NCBI RefSeq assembly: GCF_029784165.1
Contig: NC_073696.1
Span: 7,254,001-7,318,000 of the forward strand
DNA length: 64,000 bases
Source: Wyeomyia smithii
Taxonomy: Eukaryota; Arthropoda; Insecta; Diptera; Culicidae
Reading direction: 5' to 3'
The translations under genes were made by a program, and so were the position numbers. Under the pieces are notes generated by a model, which saw nothing but the letters and a program-made list of their open reading frames with translations, made no database searches and was not told the origin of the DNA. Positions 31,590 to 42,765 of this stretch are shown in pieces. Position 1 is the stretch's first letter. Each line of letters starts with the position of its first letter.

Positions 31590-34500
31590 GCTGACTTTCG
31601 CTTGTTGACTGTTTTCTCCGAAGTTACGTCTACCATTTTCATTCTAGTTGCTTTACTTCACTTTAAAGGCGACAGACCGATTATCGATCCAATGCCGAAT
31701 CCAGAATACGTCGCTATGTCCCTCGGTCTTGGGCTGCTATCCTCCAATCGCCCCTATCACCTATTTCGCGTGCATCCTCGTCGACAGCACACATCCAACG
31801 AGTGCGGGGTCTACCTCGAAGTCGTCGACCTCTGTCGGGATTCCTGCTAAATATAGCCTTCGCTTGACGCTCATCCGGCATTCTCGCTACATGCCCAGCC
31901 CACTGAAGCCTGCCGTGTTTTATCCGCTTGACTATATCCGCCGATTTGTATACCTGGTACACTTCATGGTTCATTCGTCTGCGCCAAACACCATTTTCTA
32001 GTTTGCTGTCAAGGATTGAACGCAAAATCCTACGCTCAAAAACACCAAGAGCTCGCCTATCAGCCTCTTTCAGCGTCTATGTTTCATGGCCGTAGAGAGC
32101 CACCGAAAGAATCAGTGTTTTATAGAGTGCAAGTTTAGTACGGATTTGCAGACTGCGGGACCTTAGCTGGTTACGTAATCCGTAAAAGGCCCTGTTTGCG
32201 GCTGCTATTTGCCTCTTTACCTCACGGCTAACCTCGTTGTCACATGTCACTAATGTTCCCAGGTAAATAAATTCGTCGACTACTTCAAATGTTTCCCCAT
32301 CTAGCACCACCGAAGCACCAACCTCCGACGGACTACCACGCACTCTGCCAGCCACCATGTATTTCGTTTTGGCAGAGTTTATGACAAGCCCTAATCTCGC
32401 AGCTTCCCTCCTGAGAGGTCCGAAGGCCTCTTCCACAGCTCTACGGTTGATACCAATGATGTCGATATCGTCCGCAAAACCGAGAAGCATGTGCGACTTC
32501 GTAATGATGGTGCCGCTTCTCTGCACACCAGCCCTCCGTATAGCACCTTCCAATGCGATGTTGAACAATAAGTTCGACAGCCCGTCACCCTGCTTCAAAC
32601 CATCTAACGTCACGAACGAGTCCGATATCTCACCGGCTATCCTGACGCTTGATGTAGAACCTTCAAGGGTGGCACGTATCAGCCTAAACAGCTTTGTTGG
32701 GAAGCCATGTTCAACCATAATCTGCCATAACTCATTTCTCTTGACTGAATCGTACGCTGCCCTGAAGTCTATGAACAGATGGTGCGTCTGCAAGTTTTAT
32801 TCTCGAAATTTATCGAGGATTTGTCGCAAGGTAAACATTTGGTCCGTCGTGGAGCGTCCCCCTCGAAAACCGCATTGGTACTCGCCAACAAAGGTCTCCT
32901 GCAACGGCCTCAGTCTGTGGAACAGGATGCGAGAGAGAATTTTGTACACGGTATTGAGAAGTGTTATGCCCCGATAATTGCTACAGTCCAGGCGATGGTC
33001 TTTTTTGTAGATCGGGCAAATAAGACTCTCCAACCAGTCCGAGGGCAATTCTTCATCAGACCACACTCTCAGCATGATCCGATGGATGGTACGATACAGC
33101 TGTTCGCTCCCGACTTTGAAGAGTTCGGCGGGAATGCCGTCCTTCCCAGCTGCCTTGCAGTTTCTCAGCTCTTTCACTGCTTTCTTCACCTCGTCCATGG
33201 ATGGTGGATCCACAGCTTGACCAACATTCTCAATAGTCATCCTGCTCCTTTCGACTCCACTGTTTCCCTCACCGTTCAACAGCACACTGAAGTGTTCCTT
33301 CCAACGTCTGGCCACCTCTGTTATATCGGTTATCAGGTTCCCCTCCCTATCGTTGCACATGACTGACACGTTTCGATTCCTGATTCCGTTGACCTTCTTG
33401 TAGAAGCTCCTCGCATCGTGCCTGGAGAAGCAACCTTCCGCCTCCGCAAGAATACGCTCCCAATGCTGTCGTTTCTTCCGGCGGTGGAGTCTCTTTTCAG
33501 CGGCTCTTGCATCTCGATATCTACCCATGCTCTGACGAGTCACAGCCGTGGCCAACATGTGACCCCTGGCGCGGTTCTTCTCCTCCGTCACTCTCTGGCA
33601 CTCAGCGTCAAACCACTCATTGGGCGCAGCTGCCGCAGTTGTACCCAACACTTCTCGCGCTGTAGTGCTGATCGACCTATGGATGTGCCTCCACTGTTCA
33701 TTCAGGTTCCCCTTAGCTCTTTCCTCAATCCGTTCATCAACTTTCTGCGAGTACTCTGCAGCTACTCTTTCAGTTGATAGCCGCTGGATGTTTAACTGCA
33801 TCCTCCTCGTTGGCTTGGATTTCAGCACGTTGGACAGCCTGGCGCTGATTTTGGCTACTACGAGATAGTGATCCGAGTCAACGTTCGGTCCTCTGAACGA
33901 CCTCACGTCTGTAACGTCTGAAAAGTGCCGTCCATCAATCAGAACGTGGTCAATTTGAGAGCAAAGCTCTCCATTCGGGTGCATCCAGGTGTGCTTACGT
34001 ATGTTCCGGCGTGCAAAATAAGTGCTACATACAGATAGCCATCCCCCTAGCTGCAGCGAAATTAACAAGCCTCAGGCCGCTGTCGTTCGTAGTAGAGTGG
34101 AAGCTTTCCCTACCAGTTACGGGGCGGAAGAAGTCTTCCTACCCGACCTGTGCATTTGCATCTCCGATGACAATCTTTATATCGTGTCCTGGGCACTCAT
34201 TGTATGTCTTTTCCAGGAGCTCATAGAACTCCTCCTTTTCGTCATCGGGTTTCTCGTTGGTCGGTGCGTACACATTTATTAGGCTGTAATTGAAGAGTTT
34301 GCCCTTAATTCTCAACACACATATACGGTCACTGATCGGCCTCCATCTAATGACACGCTTCATTTGTTTTCCAATTAGCACGAAACCGACTCCTCTTTCT
34401 GCTTTCACGCCGCCACTATAGTAGATGTGGTACTTAAATAAAGTGTCCGCAATAGGATCTACTGCTCGGAATTCGCGTTCTCCCGATTTCGGCCACCGCA

Positions 34501-34640
34501 CCTCTTGGATAGCTACAACCTCCACATTCACCTTCCGCAGCTCTCTAGCCAGGATACATGCGCATGCCGGTTCGAGTAGAGTCCTTACATTCCAAGTACC
34601 GAGTTTCCAATAATCGTTGTCCTTTTTCGTTCACCTAGGT
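31590..34640 (-). mobile_element. RTE-like non-LTR retrotransposon (5' end uncertain)
   Basis: A minus-strand element with AP-endonuclease and RT, no RNase H, and a very short 3' UTR, which together suggest the RTE group. A decayed second copy of its RT lies at 59546-59803. The 5' border is not defined; sequence to about 34990 may belong to it. Confidence 0.75.
31681..34625 (-). pseudogene. RTE-like ORF2: endonuclease and reverse transcriptase
   Basis: The frame starts near 34625 with LGTWNVRTL, the usual endonuclease opening, then IQEVRWP and GDANAQVG. An in-frame stop follows at 34139-34141 and a frameshift near 34030. A 423-residue frame (32797-34068) carries QIDHVLID, SDHYLVVAK and the linker to RT motifs (NYRGITLLN; GFRGGRSTTDQ). 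After a TAA at 32797-32799, RT continues with DFRAAYDSV, LDGLKQGDGLSN and the catalytic FADDIDIIG (about 32463-32482), to ALYGHET. Stops at 32077-32079 and 31714-31716 each replace a usual tryptophan codon. The natural end is TAA at 31681-31683. Apart from point lesions the reading frame is well kept. Confidence 0.85.
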
Positions 34641-34682
34641 CCATGCCGATTATTCCGTTCCGTATTTATATCTGGATTGTTC

Positions 34683-34743
34683 GTAGTATTTAATATTCAG
34701 TATGCTGCCTTACTAGGGCAGCATACTGAATATTAAATACTAC
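34683..34743. repeat. perfect 27-bp inverted repeat with 7-nt loop
   Basis: 34683-34709 is the exact reverse complement of 34717-34743. The loop is TTACTAG. A third partial copy, TGAATATTAAATA, follows at 34744-34756. Confidence 0.95.
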
Positions 34744-34759
34744 TGAATATTAAATAATA

Positions 34760-35160
34760 CCTAGTCTCGCGACGGGGCTGCCGTCTTTGATATAGCTGGC
34801 GAGACACCGCGTTTCATGATTCAGCCGCCCGCTCCGGATCAGACGCTGTTGTACGTCGCCCCTAACATGGGGAAACAGCCGCGTACGTTCCCCCTTCCCA
34901 GTCAGCATACGACCAAAGTTTCCACCGGGGTTGGTTACCCGATCTCCGCTAAGGTTACTCGTATCCCGGTCGGCACCACGTGGAGGTTGGGATAGGAGTT
35001 GCTGGACAGAGGTGAATGACCACAATAGGATCTCAAGTGACACGTGTCCAACCATTCGCCAACCTTTCATTCTAGTTCTAGTTGAATGTACCTAATATTG
35101 TTCGTATAATAAGTGGATGAAGTCGGTGTGGTTTGAATGCTACTACCTAGGACGTAGATT
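34760..35160. other. unassigned flank of the RTE-like element
   Basis: GC-balanced to about 35000; possibly 5' UTR of the RTE-like element (a minus-strand 106-codon frame has no domain). Confidence 0.3.
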
Positions 35161-35199
35161 TACATATTGAGCAGTTCCACAAAAAATGTCCGAGTTTTA

Positions 35200-35930
35200 T
35201 TTTTTTTTTTCAATTGATATTTTTGATTTGGCTGAAACTTTACATAGATGTTTCTATAGGCAAAAGATGCCGTTTTGAAGCTATTGAAAAAAAAAATTGG
35301 GAAGGTATTGATGATTACAAATATTTTTGGGGCCGAAACGGTTTGTTTGATCGGTGTGACGTCTTCGGCAAAGTTGTAGCTAACAGTTTTGTCTTTTTGA
35401 AAAAACATACACTCTGGAAAACGGTTTTTTTTTTTGAAAATAAGTTAAAATAAAAATTGAAAATTAATTATCGAGACAATTTTTTTTAAATCTTATTACC
35501 TTTATAAAAATTACAAAAGATTACCTAAACAATAAAACTGGTTCGATTAAGGTGAAATCAAGAAAAATTTTTTGGAATGGTATTTTTTATATTGAAGGAC
35601 AAAATTATTATCTCCAATTTTGTCAAAGACACAACTTTATTCTTCCAAAAGAAAATTTGCCCCGCTAAAAAAAATTAATAAACTTTCTTTTTTTCAAAAA
35701 AACATAACTTTTTATTTCGAATTCTTCATGATCGAACCAGTTTCATTGTTTAGGGAATCTATTGTAGTTTTAATAAAAAAAATTTAAAATGAGGTTTTTT
35801 CGTTAATTAGTTTTTAATTTTTATCTAAACTTTTTTTCCCAAAAAAAAATAATATTTTCAGAGTGTATATTTTTTTCGAAAAGACAAAACTGTTATCTAC
35901 AACTTTGCCGAAAATAAAATTTTTCAAGAG
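35200..35930. repeat. AT-rich foldback element
   Basis: The left side at about 35350-35600 is an imperfect inverted repeat of 35640-35930. Both arms contain GGCAAAGTTGTAG-TAACAG followed by TTTTGTCTTTT and ATACACTCTG, and both contain CCTAAACAAT-AAACTGGTTCGAT. The centre (35600-35640) carries a further variant of the same module. Related sequence is at 42485-42765 and 62740-63300. No coding sequence. Confidence 0.75.
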
Positions 35931-36203
35931 CTTCTCAAAAATAAGTCGTGTTTCTAAAAATTAAAAAAAAAATATTGTTCCTCTAGAGGTCCATAAATTA
36001 CTTTATATTAAGAGATTCAAAATCTGTTTAACGGCTCAAAAGTTATAAATTTTTAAGAACAGAAAATTTACAAAATCACATCACATTTTATAACATTAAA
36101 AAACAGTTAAGCGATATTTTATGGTGGTATATTATACAAAACAATTCTAGTAAAAAATTGAAAAATAACGCTATTAAACTGCGATAATTTTACTAAAAAT
36201 AAT

Positions 36204-36644
36204 GGCTACCCGATCAGAAGAACAGAACTTAAAAATTACAAAATTCTATCAACACGAGATACAAATAACAAATTTTGATACGAATTTGTATTTTCACATA
36301 TGCTTTTGATAACGAAATTGAATCTGAATGAGTTATGATAACAAATTCTTAAATGAAGTTGTTCTGAAACAAGTCTAACAGATTATTCATCTCTATCAAA
36401 ACCCATTATTTCTAACAATGGTTGTTATTATACTGTTCTATATGCTATCTTATTTTGTTAGAAAGCTGATACGTTAGTAACAAAGCTTGATATGGGTTTG
36501 ATACTGGTGGAATCATTTTTGTTACAATTTCTGTTATTTTAACACCTAACTAGATCAAATTGAAAACACAACCAAAAAGGTTTTTCTCATAACACACTAA
36601 CAGCTTCTGTTACAATTTTGTTTTGCCCTTCTGATCGGGTAGCC
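36204..36644. repeat. 441-bp MITE with 17-bp perfect terminal inverted repeats
   Basis: GGCTACCCGATCAGAAG at 36204-36220 is repeated inverted at 36628-36644. The interior is AT-rich and non-coding. No clear target-site duplication was found. Confidence 0.85.
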
Positions 36645-36879
36645 CTTCAAAGAAACTCTCCAGAGGAGAGCTATACAAACAATGGTGGTGAACAAGTGAT
36701 TTCGATGAAAAGAAAAGTAGGTTTGATGCCTTTCAAAGCAGCGACTTTAAAATATTTGCACTTCCAATGAGATAATGTCGATTCACTCGAAATAGTTCAG
36801 GCACTATTTGCTACACATGATGTGTAAAATTTTTTGGTACTACGCTATCAATCTTTTAGACATCGTCTTTCAGGCTCTG

Positions 36880-37220
36880 AGGTGTCCGAGCACTGCGCGA
36901 AAAACGGCCACAATACGAGCAGAGGCACGGAAAAATGATTCTACTGCATGACAACGCTCGGCCCTATACTGCCTAAGTTGTTAAAAGTGCCACAGAAACG
37001 CTCAATAGGGAAGTCCTACCTTACCCGCCAAGTTCCCCAGATATTGTGCTGTGTTTCGTTTGATGGCACATGGTCTGGCTGATCAGTATTTCTGCTCATA
37101 TTAGGACATCGACAATTGCTTTCCAGGAAGCTCTTTTTTGGAACTTGGAACTTTGTGCATTAAATGGCTTATTTTCTGATAGAGAATTTTCTTCGCTGCA
37201 CTGAATTGTTGGGAATTTTC
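36880..37220 (+). pseudogene. mariner transposase remnant, C-terminal part
   Basis: Plus-strand frames read EQRHGKMILLHDNARPYTA (about 36920-36980), the second catalytic aspartate block, and SPDIVLCF (about 37030-37055), near the third. Stops and a shift follow. Different part of the protein from 30030-30345, so the two could come from one split copy or two copies. Confidence 0.65.
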
Positions 37221-37224
37221 AGTT

Positions 37225-37835
37225 TTAATTTTGGTTTTAGTATAATCTAAGATTCCATTTGTTAAATAATGATGGTATTTAAATGTTTTATTTTTTAATA
37301 TATTTCTGAGTATCTTCTACTATGATGATTTGACTATGATTTGACTTTTTTTATAGGTTTTGTGCTTCGGTGCCTTTTTTTTTTGTGAACATTTTTTGTT
37401 TACATGTAATTTTTATGCCATCCAGCTATTGAGGATTACAAATTGGCTTGTCATTGCTCCTCAGAGAATCATTAGCGTCTAGGCGATTACCTTTCAAAGC
37501 GAAAACAACTGCTCTCATACTGGTAGGCAAAGCGACGCAACTACCCAACAGATCTCACTGCAGGGCTTCTACTCTGCGTCTCTTGAGCATAAATCAAATG
37601 AGCATCTATAGGTAGAAAAGTAGACTGCGTTGTTTGCTTTGCATTCCGAAACTGAAAAAATCTGATGCCCGTGACGCATGTTTGTGTTGTTGAGTGTTGC
37701 GAAATTTCGACATTGAAAAATGAAAATGATACAACAGCAGTTTCTCTCTCACTCTCTTCGAACTGATATTGAGTGTCACCCGTGTCAATTATCAGTCATG
37801 TCAGTGATATAAATGATTTATCTTAATTATTATCG
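37225..37835. other. AT-rich, unassigned
   Basis: No repeat or gene recognised. Confidence 0.3.
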
Positions 37836-37839
37836 AATT

Positions 37840-38990
37840 TTTTTTATTTTTATCTATTTTTCTTTGTCTTCGAAAATTTCGTACAGACTGTTGCTTAAAA
37901 TAAATGCCTAATTCTATTAACAAAAACATCTCTACTAATACAAAAATCGAAATAGCGTAAACAGCGTTAAAAGCATGGAGCCATGCACTAAATGGATTAT
38001 TAAATCCGTAGTTTGTCCTACTAGCTGGGAGCCAAAGTGCATCATGGTATCGAAGAGTACGAGATGGGACGTGGTTGTTGATGGTTTGCAGTAAAGCTGG
38101 ACAATTCATACGGCTAGTGAGAATGTCAAAAACGAACATTCGCTGTAGCTTAAGACGTCTGTCGGATAAAGTTTCCAAGCCAATCTATAGGCAGCGTGGC
38201 GGGTACGGTGGCAAATCTGTAGGGTTGGTCCATGGAAGGTGACGAATCGCGAATCGTATGAAATGCTTCTGTGCTCGTTCTAACGTCAGACTATGCGAAA
38301 TCTGATACGGTGTCCAGACCGGTGCTGCATATTCTAGGATACTTCGCACCAACGAGCAATACAATGATTTGAGAGCATACACATCTGAGATGAATGCAGC
38401 GTGGCGATGGATAAATCCCAATACGGTGAACGCTTTGGCGGCAGTTGACGCAACATGCTCAACGAATCTTAGCTTGCTGTCCAATATTACACCTAAGTCC
38501 CGTATAGAATCTACCCGATCGAGAGTGATCGAACCGATCTTGTAGGTAAATTCAACGGCTGTTTGGCGACGCGTGAAGGAGATTATTTTACATTTCTTTA
38601 TGTTCACATTCATCCCATTTTCGTCACACCACAAAAGGAGTTTGTCGATGTCAAGCTGCAGGGATGCACAATCCAGAACGGATGAAATCACTCGGAAGAT
38701 TTTAAGGTCGTCTGCGAAAAATAGTTTCCCTGATGACAAACGGTAAACGAGGTGGTTTATGTACAGGATAAAGATGAGAGGTCCGAGGATGCTCCCTTGT
38801 GGTACACCAGATGTGACATCGAATGTTACCGAGGCTACAAGATCTACTTGGACAAAATCTTTCCTCTCAGTAAGGTACGATCTCAGCCATTCAACTATCC
38901 AGCATGGGAAGCCCATATGTAGCAGTTTTTCGATTATTAGAGTGTGTGGGACCACATCAAAGGCCTTCGAAATTATTTGATCTGGCCCAA
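37840..38990 (-). pseudogene. 5'-truncated Jockey-type LINE (RT)
   Basis: The minus frame from about 38985 begins inside RT at AFDVVPHTLIIEKLL and keeps SGVPQGSILGPLIFILYINH, the catalytic FADDLKIF (about 38706-38728), and the thumb region VYALKSLYCSLVRSILEYAA. A TAG at about 38185-38187 interrupts, and the next frame (37801-38178) continues with GLETLSDRRLKLQ to the C-terminus. No RNase H. The A/T-rich stretch near 37840 is probably the 3' tail. Endonuclease absent, as expected for 5' truncation. Confidence 0.8.
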
Positions 38991-39637
38991 TCCATTGCTT
39001 GAATTCAATGAAGCAGATAGGCACCTTCATCCTACACTGCTTAAACATCGCTAGAGCAACATAGCGTGTGCGAAATCACAGAAATGCTGCCAGTCAGCAT
39101 TACCACTGTCAACTGATTGGAGCTGAAAGCAATTATCACTTTCAGCTCGTTCGTGTTGATACTGATACTCGTAGCTCTCAGTTTCAACTGAGAATCTATC
39201 ACTGACAGTGAAAATTTTCAACCCTGGCTGTACTGCTGTGTTTCTTTCACTGAAGTGATTCACCACTCTTGTTTCGCTCAGCTGTAGTGTGAGCAGCATG
39301 TGTGTTAATTTATCCGCGAGTGCCAGAAACACAGTACAAAGCAGAATAAAGAAGTTTGGTGCAATAAAATTGTTGCACGCAGCGCTCATACTGGACAAGA
39401 AGTAAGCGATGATTGTTCACTCTGCTTTTTCTACATATTGAGGAGAATAACAAGCCTAATTACAGATTATTTCATTATTTTGCGTAAGAAACAGGGTTAA
39501 CGTTAACTCAGCCAGATAAAGCTCATATAATGCTCCTTACTAGTGGAAATAAACCATTTTCCATCATTATCAGACTGTTTATAGCAGCACAGGGGTTGTA
39601 GGAAGAGAGGGGTCCGATTTTTTCTACTCCATAACCG
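38991..39637. other. unassigned, moderately AT-rich
   Basis: A 115-codon minus frame (39051-39398) has no recognisable domain. Short internal inverted repeats occur around 39110-39150 (GCTGAAAG/CTTTCAGC). Confidence 0.3.
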
Positions 39638-40613
39638 TTTAGCAAGGTACCCGGGTACCCGTCTAGATGTAATGCTTCTTACTTTTTCAATTCTTGACCG
39701 ATTTTGGATCTTCGCTCGTCAAAAGATCGAAAAATTTGACCATTTTCAGCATCTAAGACCGACAGAAATCCGGGACCATAACTGGTTCATGTGAATCCGG
39801 ATCTTCGGGACCATGTTTCGGTGAGAAAATTAGTACAGTTATTGTCAATAAAGCCGTATCAAAATTCATGAAATCACTTCAGGAGTTGATTAACATCCCC
39901 TTTGAATTCACCTTAAAATTGTCTCCGAAATGGCCACCCCAGAGTAGATGTCCATGAGGCCTTATGTGGCCACCAAAATGATTGGATAGAGACCCTAGCA
40001 TTATGTATGTCAAATTGATGGAAACCACTCCATGAATCCTTCGGAGATTTATTTGAAGCTATTTCAGTTTAAAATGTATTGATAAAGGCTAAATTTGCCT
40101 ACCCTTCAGATGGACTCGAAATGAATAAAAATCAACGAGTGATTCCATGAGTTTTGACATCAATGTTATTTGGTTTTTGGTAACCCCCCAGATGGTCTCG
40201 AGGTACGATGCTGGCCTATCAAGCCAGTCGTAGTAGGTTCGAGTCTCTGCTCGGGAGACACTGTTAGTATCAGTAGGATCGTAGCGATCAATTGTCCTGT
40301 ACACTAACCAGTCAGCTGCGAAGTCTGTGTATAAATAAACAGAAGGTCAAGTTCCGAATCGGAATGTGGCACCAAGGCTTTGCTTTTTTTTGCTTTGTTA
40401 TTTGGTTTTATTGACAATTGGTAAAATTTGCCTTGGATCTTGAACATGGTCCCGGAAAACCGGATTTACGGGAGCCATATATAAACGAACGGCTAATTAG
40501 GTCTCATATGCTGAAAAAAATTTAATTTGTTCAATCTTTTGACAGGTCAAGATCCAAAATTGGTCAAGAATTCAAAAAGTTAGAAGTATTTTATTTTGGT
40601 AACCCTGCCGAAC
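39638..40613. repeat. long foldback element interrupted by a SINE
   Basis: The left arm (39638-39960) is the imperfect reverse complement of 40080-40613 once the SINE is removed. Shared landmarks are CAATTCTTGACC-ATTTTGGATC, GTCAAAAGAT, TTTCAGCAT, CGGGACCATG and ATTGTCAATAAA. Without the SINE and one target duplicate the element is about 745 bp. No coding sequence. Confidence 0.85.
40178..40395 (+). mobile_element. Feilai-like tRNA-derived SINE
   Basis: The head has GAGGTACGATGCTGGCC and a box B-like GGTTCGAGTCTC, and the 3' end is a TTTGC-rich tail, as in the Aedes Feilai family. TGTTATTTGGTTTT at 40164-40177 and 40396-40409 is an identical 14-bp target-site duplication. A diverged relative is at 59340-59545. 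Confidence 0.85.
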
Positions 40614-42484
40614 ACTTACGGATGTTAAAATTGCTAGATACATAATGGTTAATCTCTCAGTATCCATCTCTTTATATCCGATTTCAACTTTGATTTTTTT
40701 ATTATTTAGTATCTGCTTTGTGTTTTATTTACTCTTTGTTGTATTTCTCACTTTTTCGAATTTTGACGTAGGACTACGTCTTACTCTTGTAGAGTGGCAT
40801 ACTGTGGAAAATGTAACGAAAATATGCCCTCCTCAAATGCATATCATGTTACCACCACTCAACGGATCTTGAGCGCCAATGTCATGATCGAGAGGTGAAG
40901 GTTACCTATCACCCATGGTATAGTAATTTCAACAGCAAATTAAAGGAAAGTCAAGTTGAAAATCAATTATTTTTGAATGGTTTCGTACTTTTCAATCAAT
41001 CATGAGCTTGCTTCTATAACTGAGAACAGGATGGTAAAGTGTTGTGTGTCATAGGTGAATTTCCGCTAATAGGGATGCTTGTGGCCCTTAAGGTTACAAA
41101 GTTGCCTTTGATATACGATTGGTCATGAGTTTGAATCTTAGCTGAATAAGACCTTTCGCGTGGGTTTTATGCGCAGGCTTATACCCATCCTCTTACTTGA
41201 CTCTTCCCTAATGTTAAATTTACGAAAAAAAAACATTCATATATAGAATTCATACCTCTCCAAGGAATTATAATTGCCGATACTTGGCAGAGTACCTAAC
41301 GAGGCACAGCAAAGGAGAGCAATAGAGTCTATGTTTAAGCGTTCAGAGGGAGGGGTAGAGGTATAAAAATCCGTCACTTACCACAGTGACAAAGTAACCA
41401 TCCTCTCCGTTATAGTCGTTAGAGATGCAGAGGTAGGCTCGGTCGCTAGCAACAACGATTGTCACACTTCCTTCTGCTTTTTCTAACGGAACGTCAAAAC
41501 GTAGCCGGCGCCATTAACAAGCTATACAACGCGGAAGCTACTGAATTGTTATACGAAAAAGATGCTCAATTATTCCCGAATTGGTCTTCTCACGGTTGTT
41601 GTATGTGCAACTTCACAGCTCATATTATTCACGGAGGAGCAACCACAAAATGTGCAATCTTTCTAGCTCAAGCCATTCGATAGGTGAAGTTTCCTAAACT
41701 TTTGGTGAATAATTGGAATATTTTTTCCAATTTCAATCTAATGAAAAAAAAACTTAATATCTATTGGAAAAGCGAAGGTTGAACAGCCACGAACCTGCTT
41801 TTGCCGCGATTTTTATTTTAGACCCATGTTGTAAATAACCCCACCTTTTTTTCAACTTATAACATTCTCTCAGTTCCGCGTGACATTTTATTTCGTATAT
41901 AACAAGAATGTACGAAAAATGAAGGTCATTTCGTGTTAACAAACAAATTATTCTGGTGTCCGATGGAAGCAAGCAGCATTTTCAGTATATCGAAGACATT
42001 TCCTGCTGCCTCGGCTGGTTGTTAAAAAAATTGTTTGGAGTTCGAAATGCTACTGTCAAGTCAAACTAATTATCTTTAATAAGGCGTTTCAATTATTTGA
42101 ATGAAGTGTGATGAATTTTCTAAAATATCCAGCTTATTTTCGTTTGATCTAGCTGTGATTGTGCTGAATTTGATGCAATAAACGGTAGAATGTTTAAAAA
42201 TATGAAAATCAATTTCAAAATTTTTGTACATTTCTTGCTTAAACAGTAATTTCTACCGGTAACTTTGCTCTAAACTAGAGGAAAATCTTTATGTGTGGTA
42301 TCGTTACTCGGCAGCAGTGAAGTGCAGATAGCCAGACTAATGATGCTGCTTTGGAATCGGTAAGTGAACCATCTCTCTTAGTGTTTCTACCAAATTATAC
42401 TCAATAAGATCTGTACAGAAGTTTGCCTTTCCGCGTATGAAAGCAGAATCAGCCATATTAGGATAAGGAGGCATTCATCAATGT
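40614..42484. other. mostly unassigned
   Basis: A near-palindrome GACGTAGGACTACGTC lies near 40764. TATAAAAAT occurs near 41363, upstream of a 74-codon frame (41459-41683) of unknown nature. Otherwise AT-rich without recognised repeats. Confidence 0.3.
41065..41215 (+). mobile_element. possible decayed tRNA-derived SINE
   Basis: TTAAGGTTACAAAGTTGCC resembles the tRNA-like region after a box A, and GAGTTTGAATCTTAGC a decayed box B. Resembles the minus-strand element at 49170-49325 in the region after box B. Confidence 0.35.
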
Positions 42485-42765
42485 AAAGGAGTGATTCCAT
42501 GAAAATGTTCCAATTTTGATATTTTTTTTTCAATTGTCTTGTTTGATTTAACTGAAACTTTGCACAGAGTTTGGGCTAAAGATGTCATTTTGTGTTTTTG
42601 TTTTTTTTTTAAATCACGATTTTTTTGCGACAAGGGTTTATGTAAAAAAGAGGTATTTATGATTACAAATATTTTAAAAACCAGAACGGTTTGTATAAAG
42701 GGTGCGACGTCTTCGGCAAAATTCTAGATAATAATTTTGTCTTTCCCGAGAAAATATGCCTACTT
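42485..42765. repeat. fragment of the AT-rich foldback family
   Basis: Shares GATTTAACTGAAACTTTGCA, ATGATTACAAATATTTT and GCGACGTCTTCGGCAAA with 35215-35420, in the same orientation. The opposite arm was not found. Confidence 0.65.

Noticed and set aside
32357..33366. 206- and 195-codon plus frames
   Set aside because: Antisense shadows of the RTE-like ORF2.
40190..40260. tRNA gene
   Set aside because: Same reasoning: it is the head of a Feilai-like SINE.
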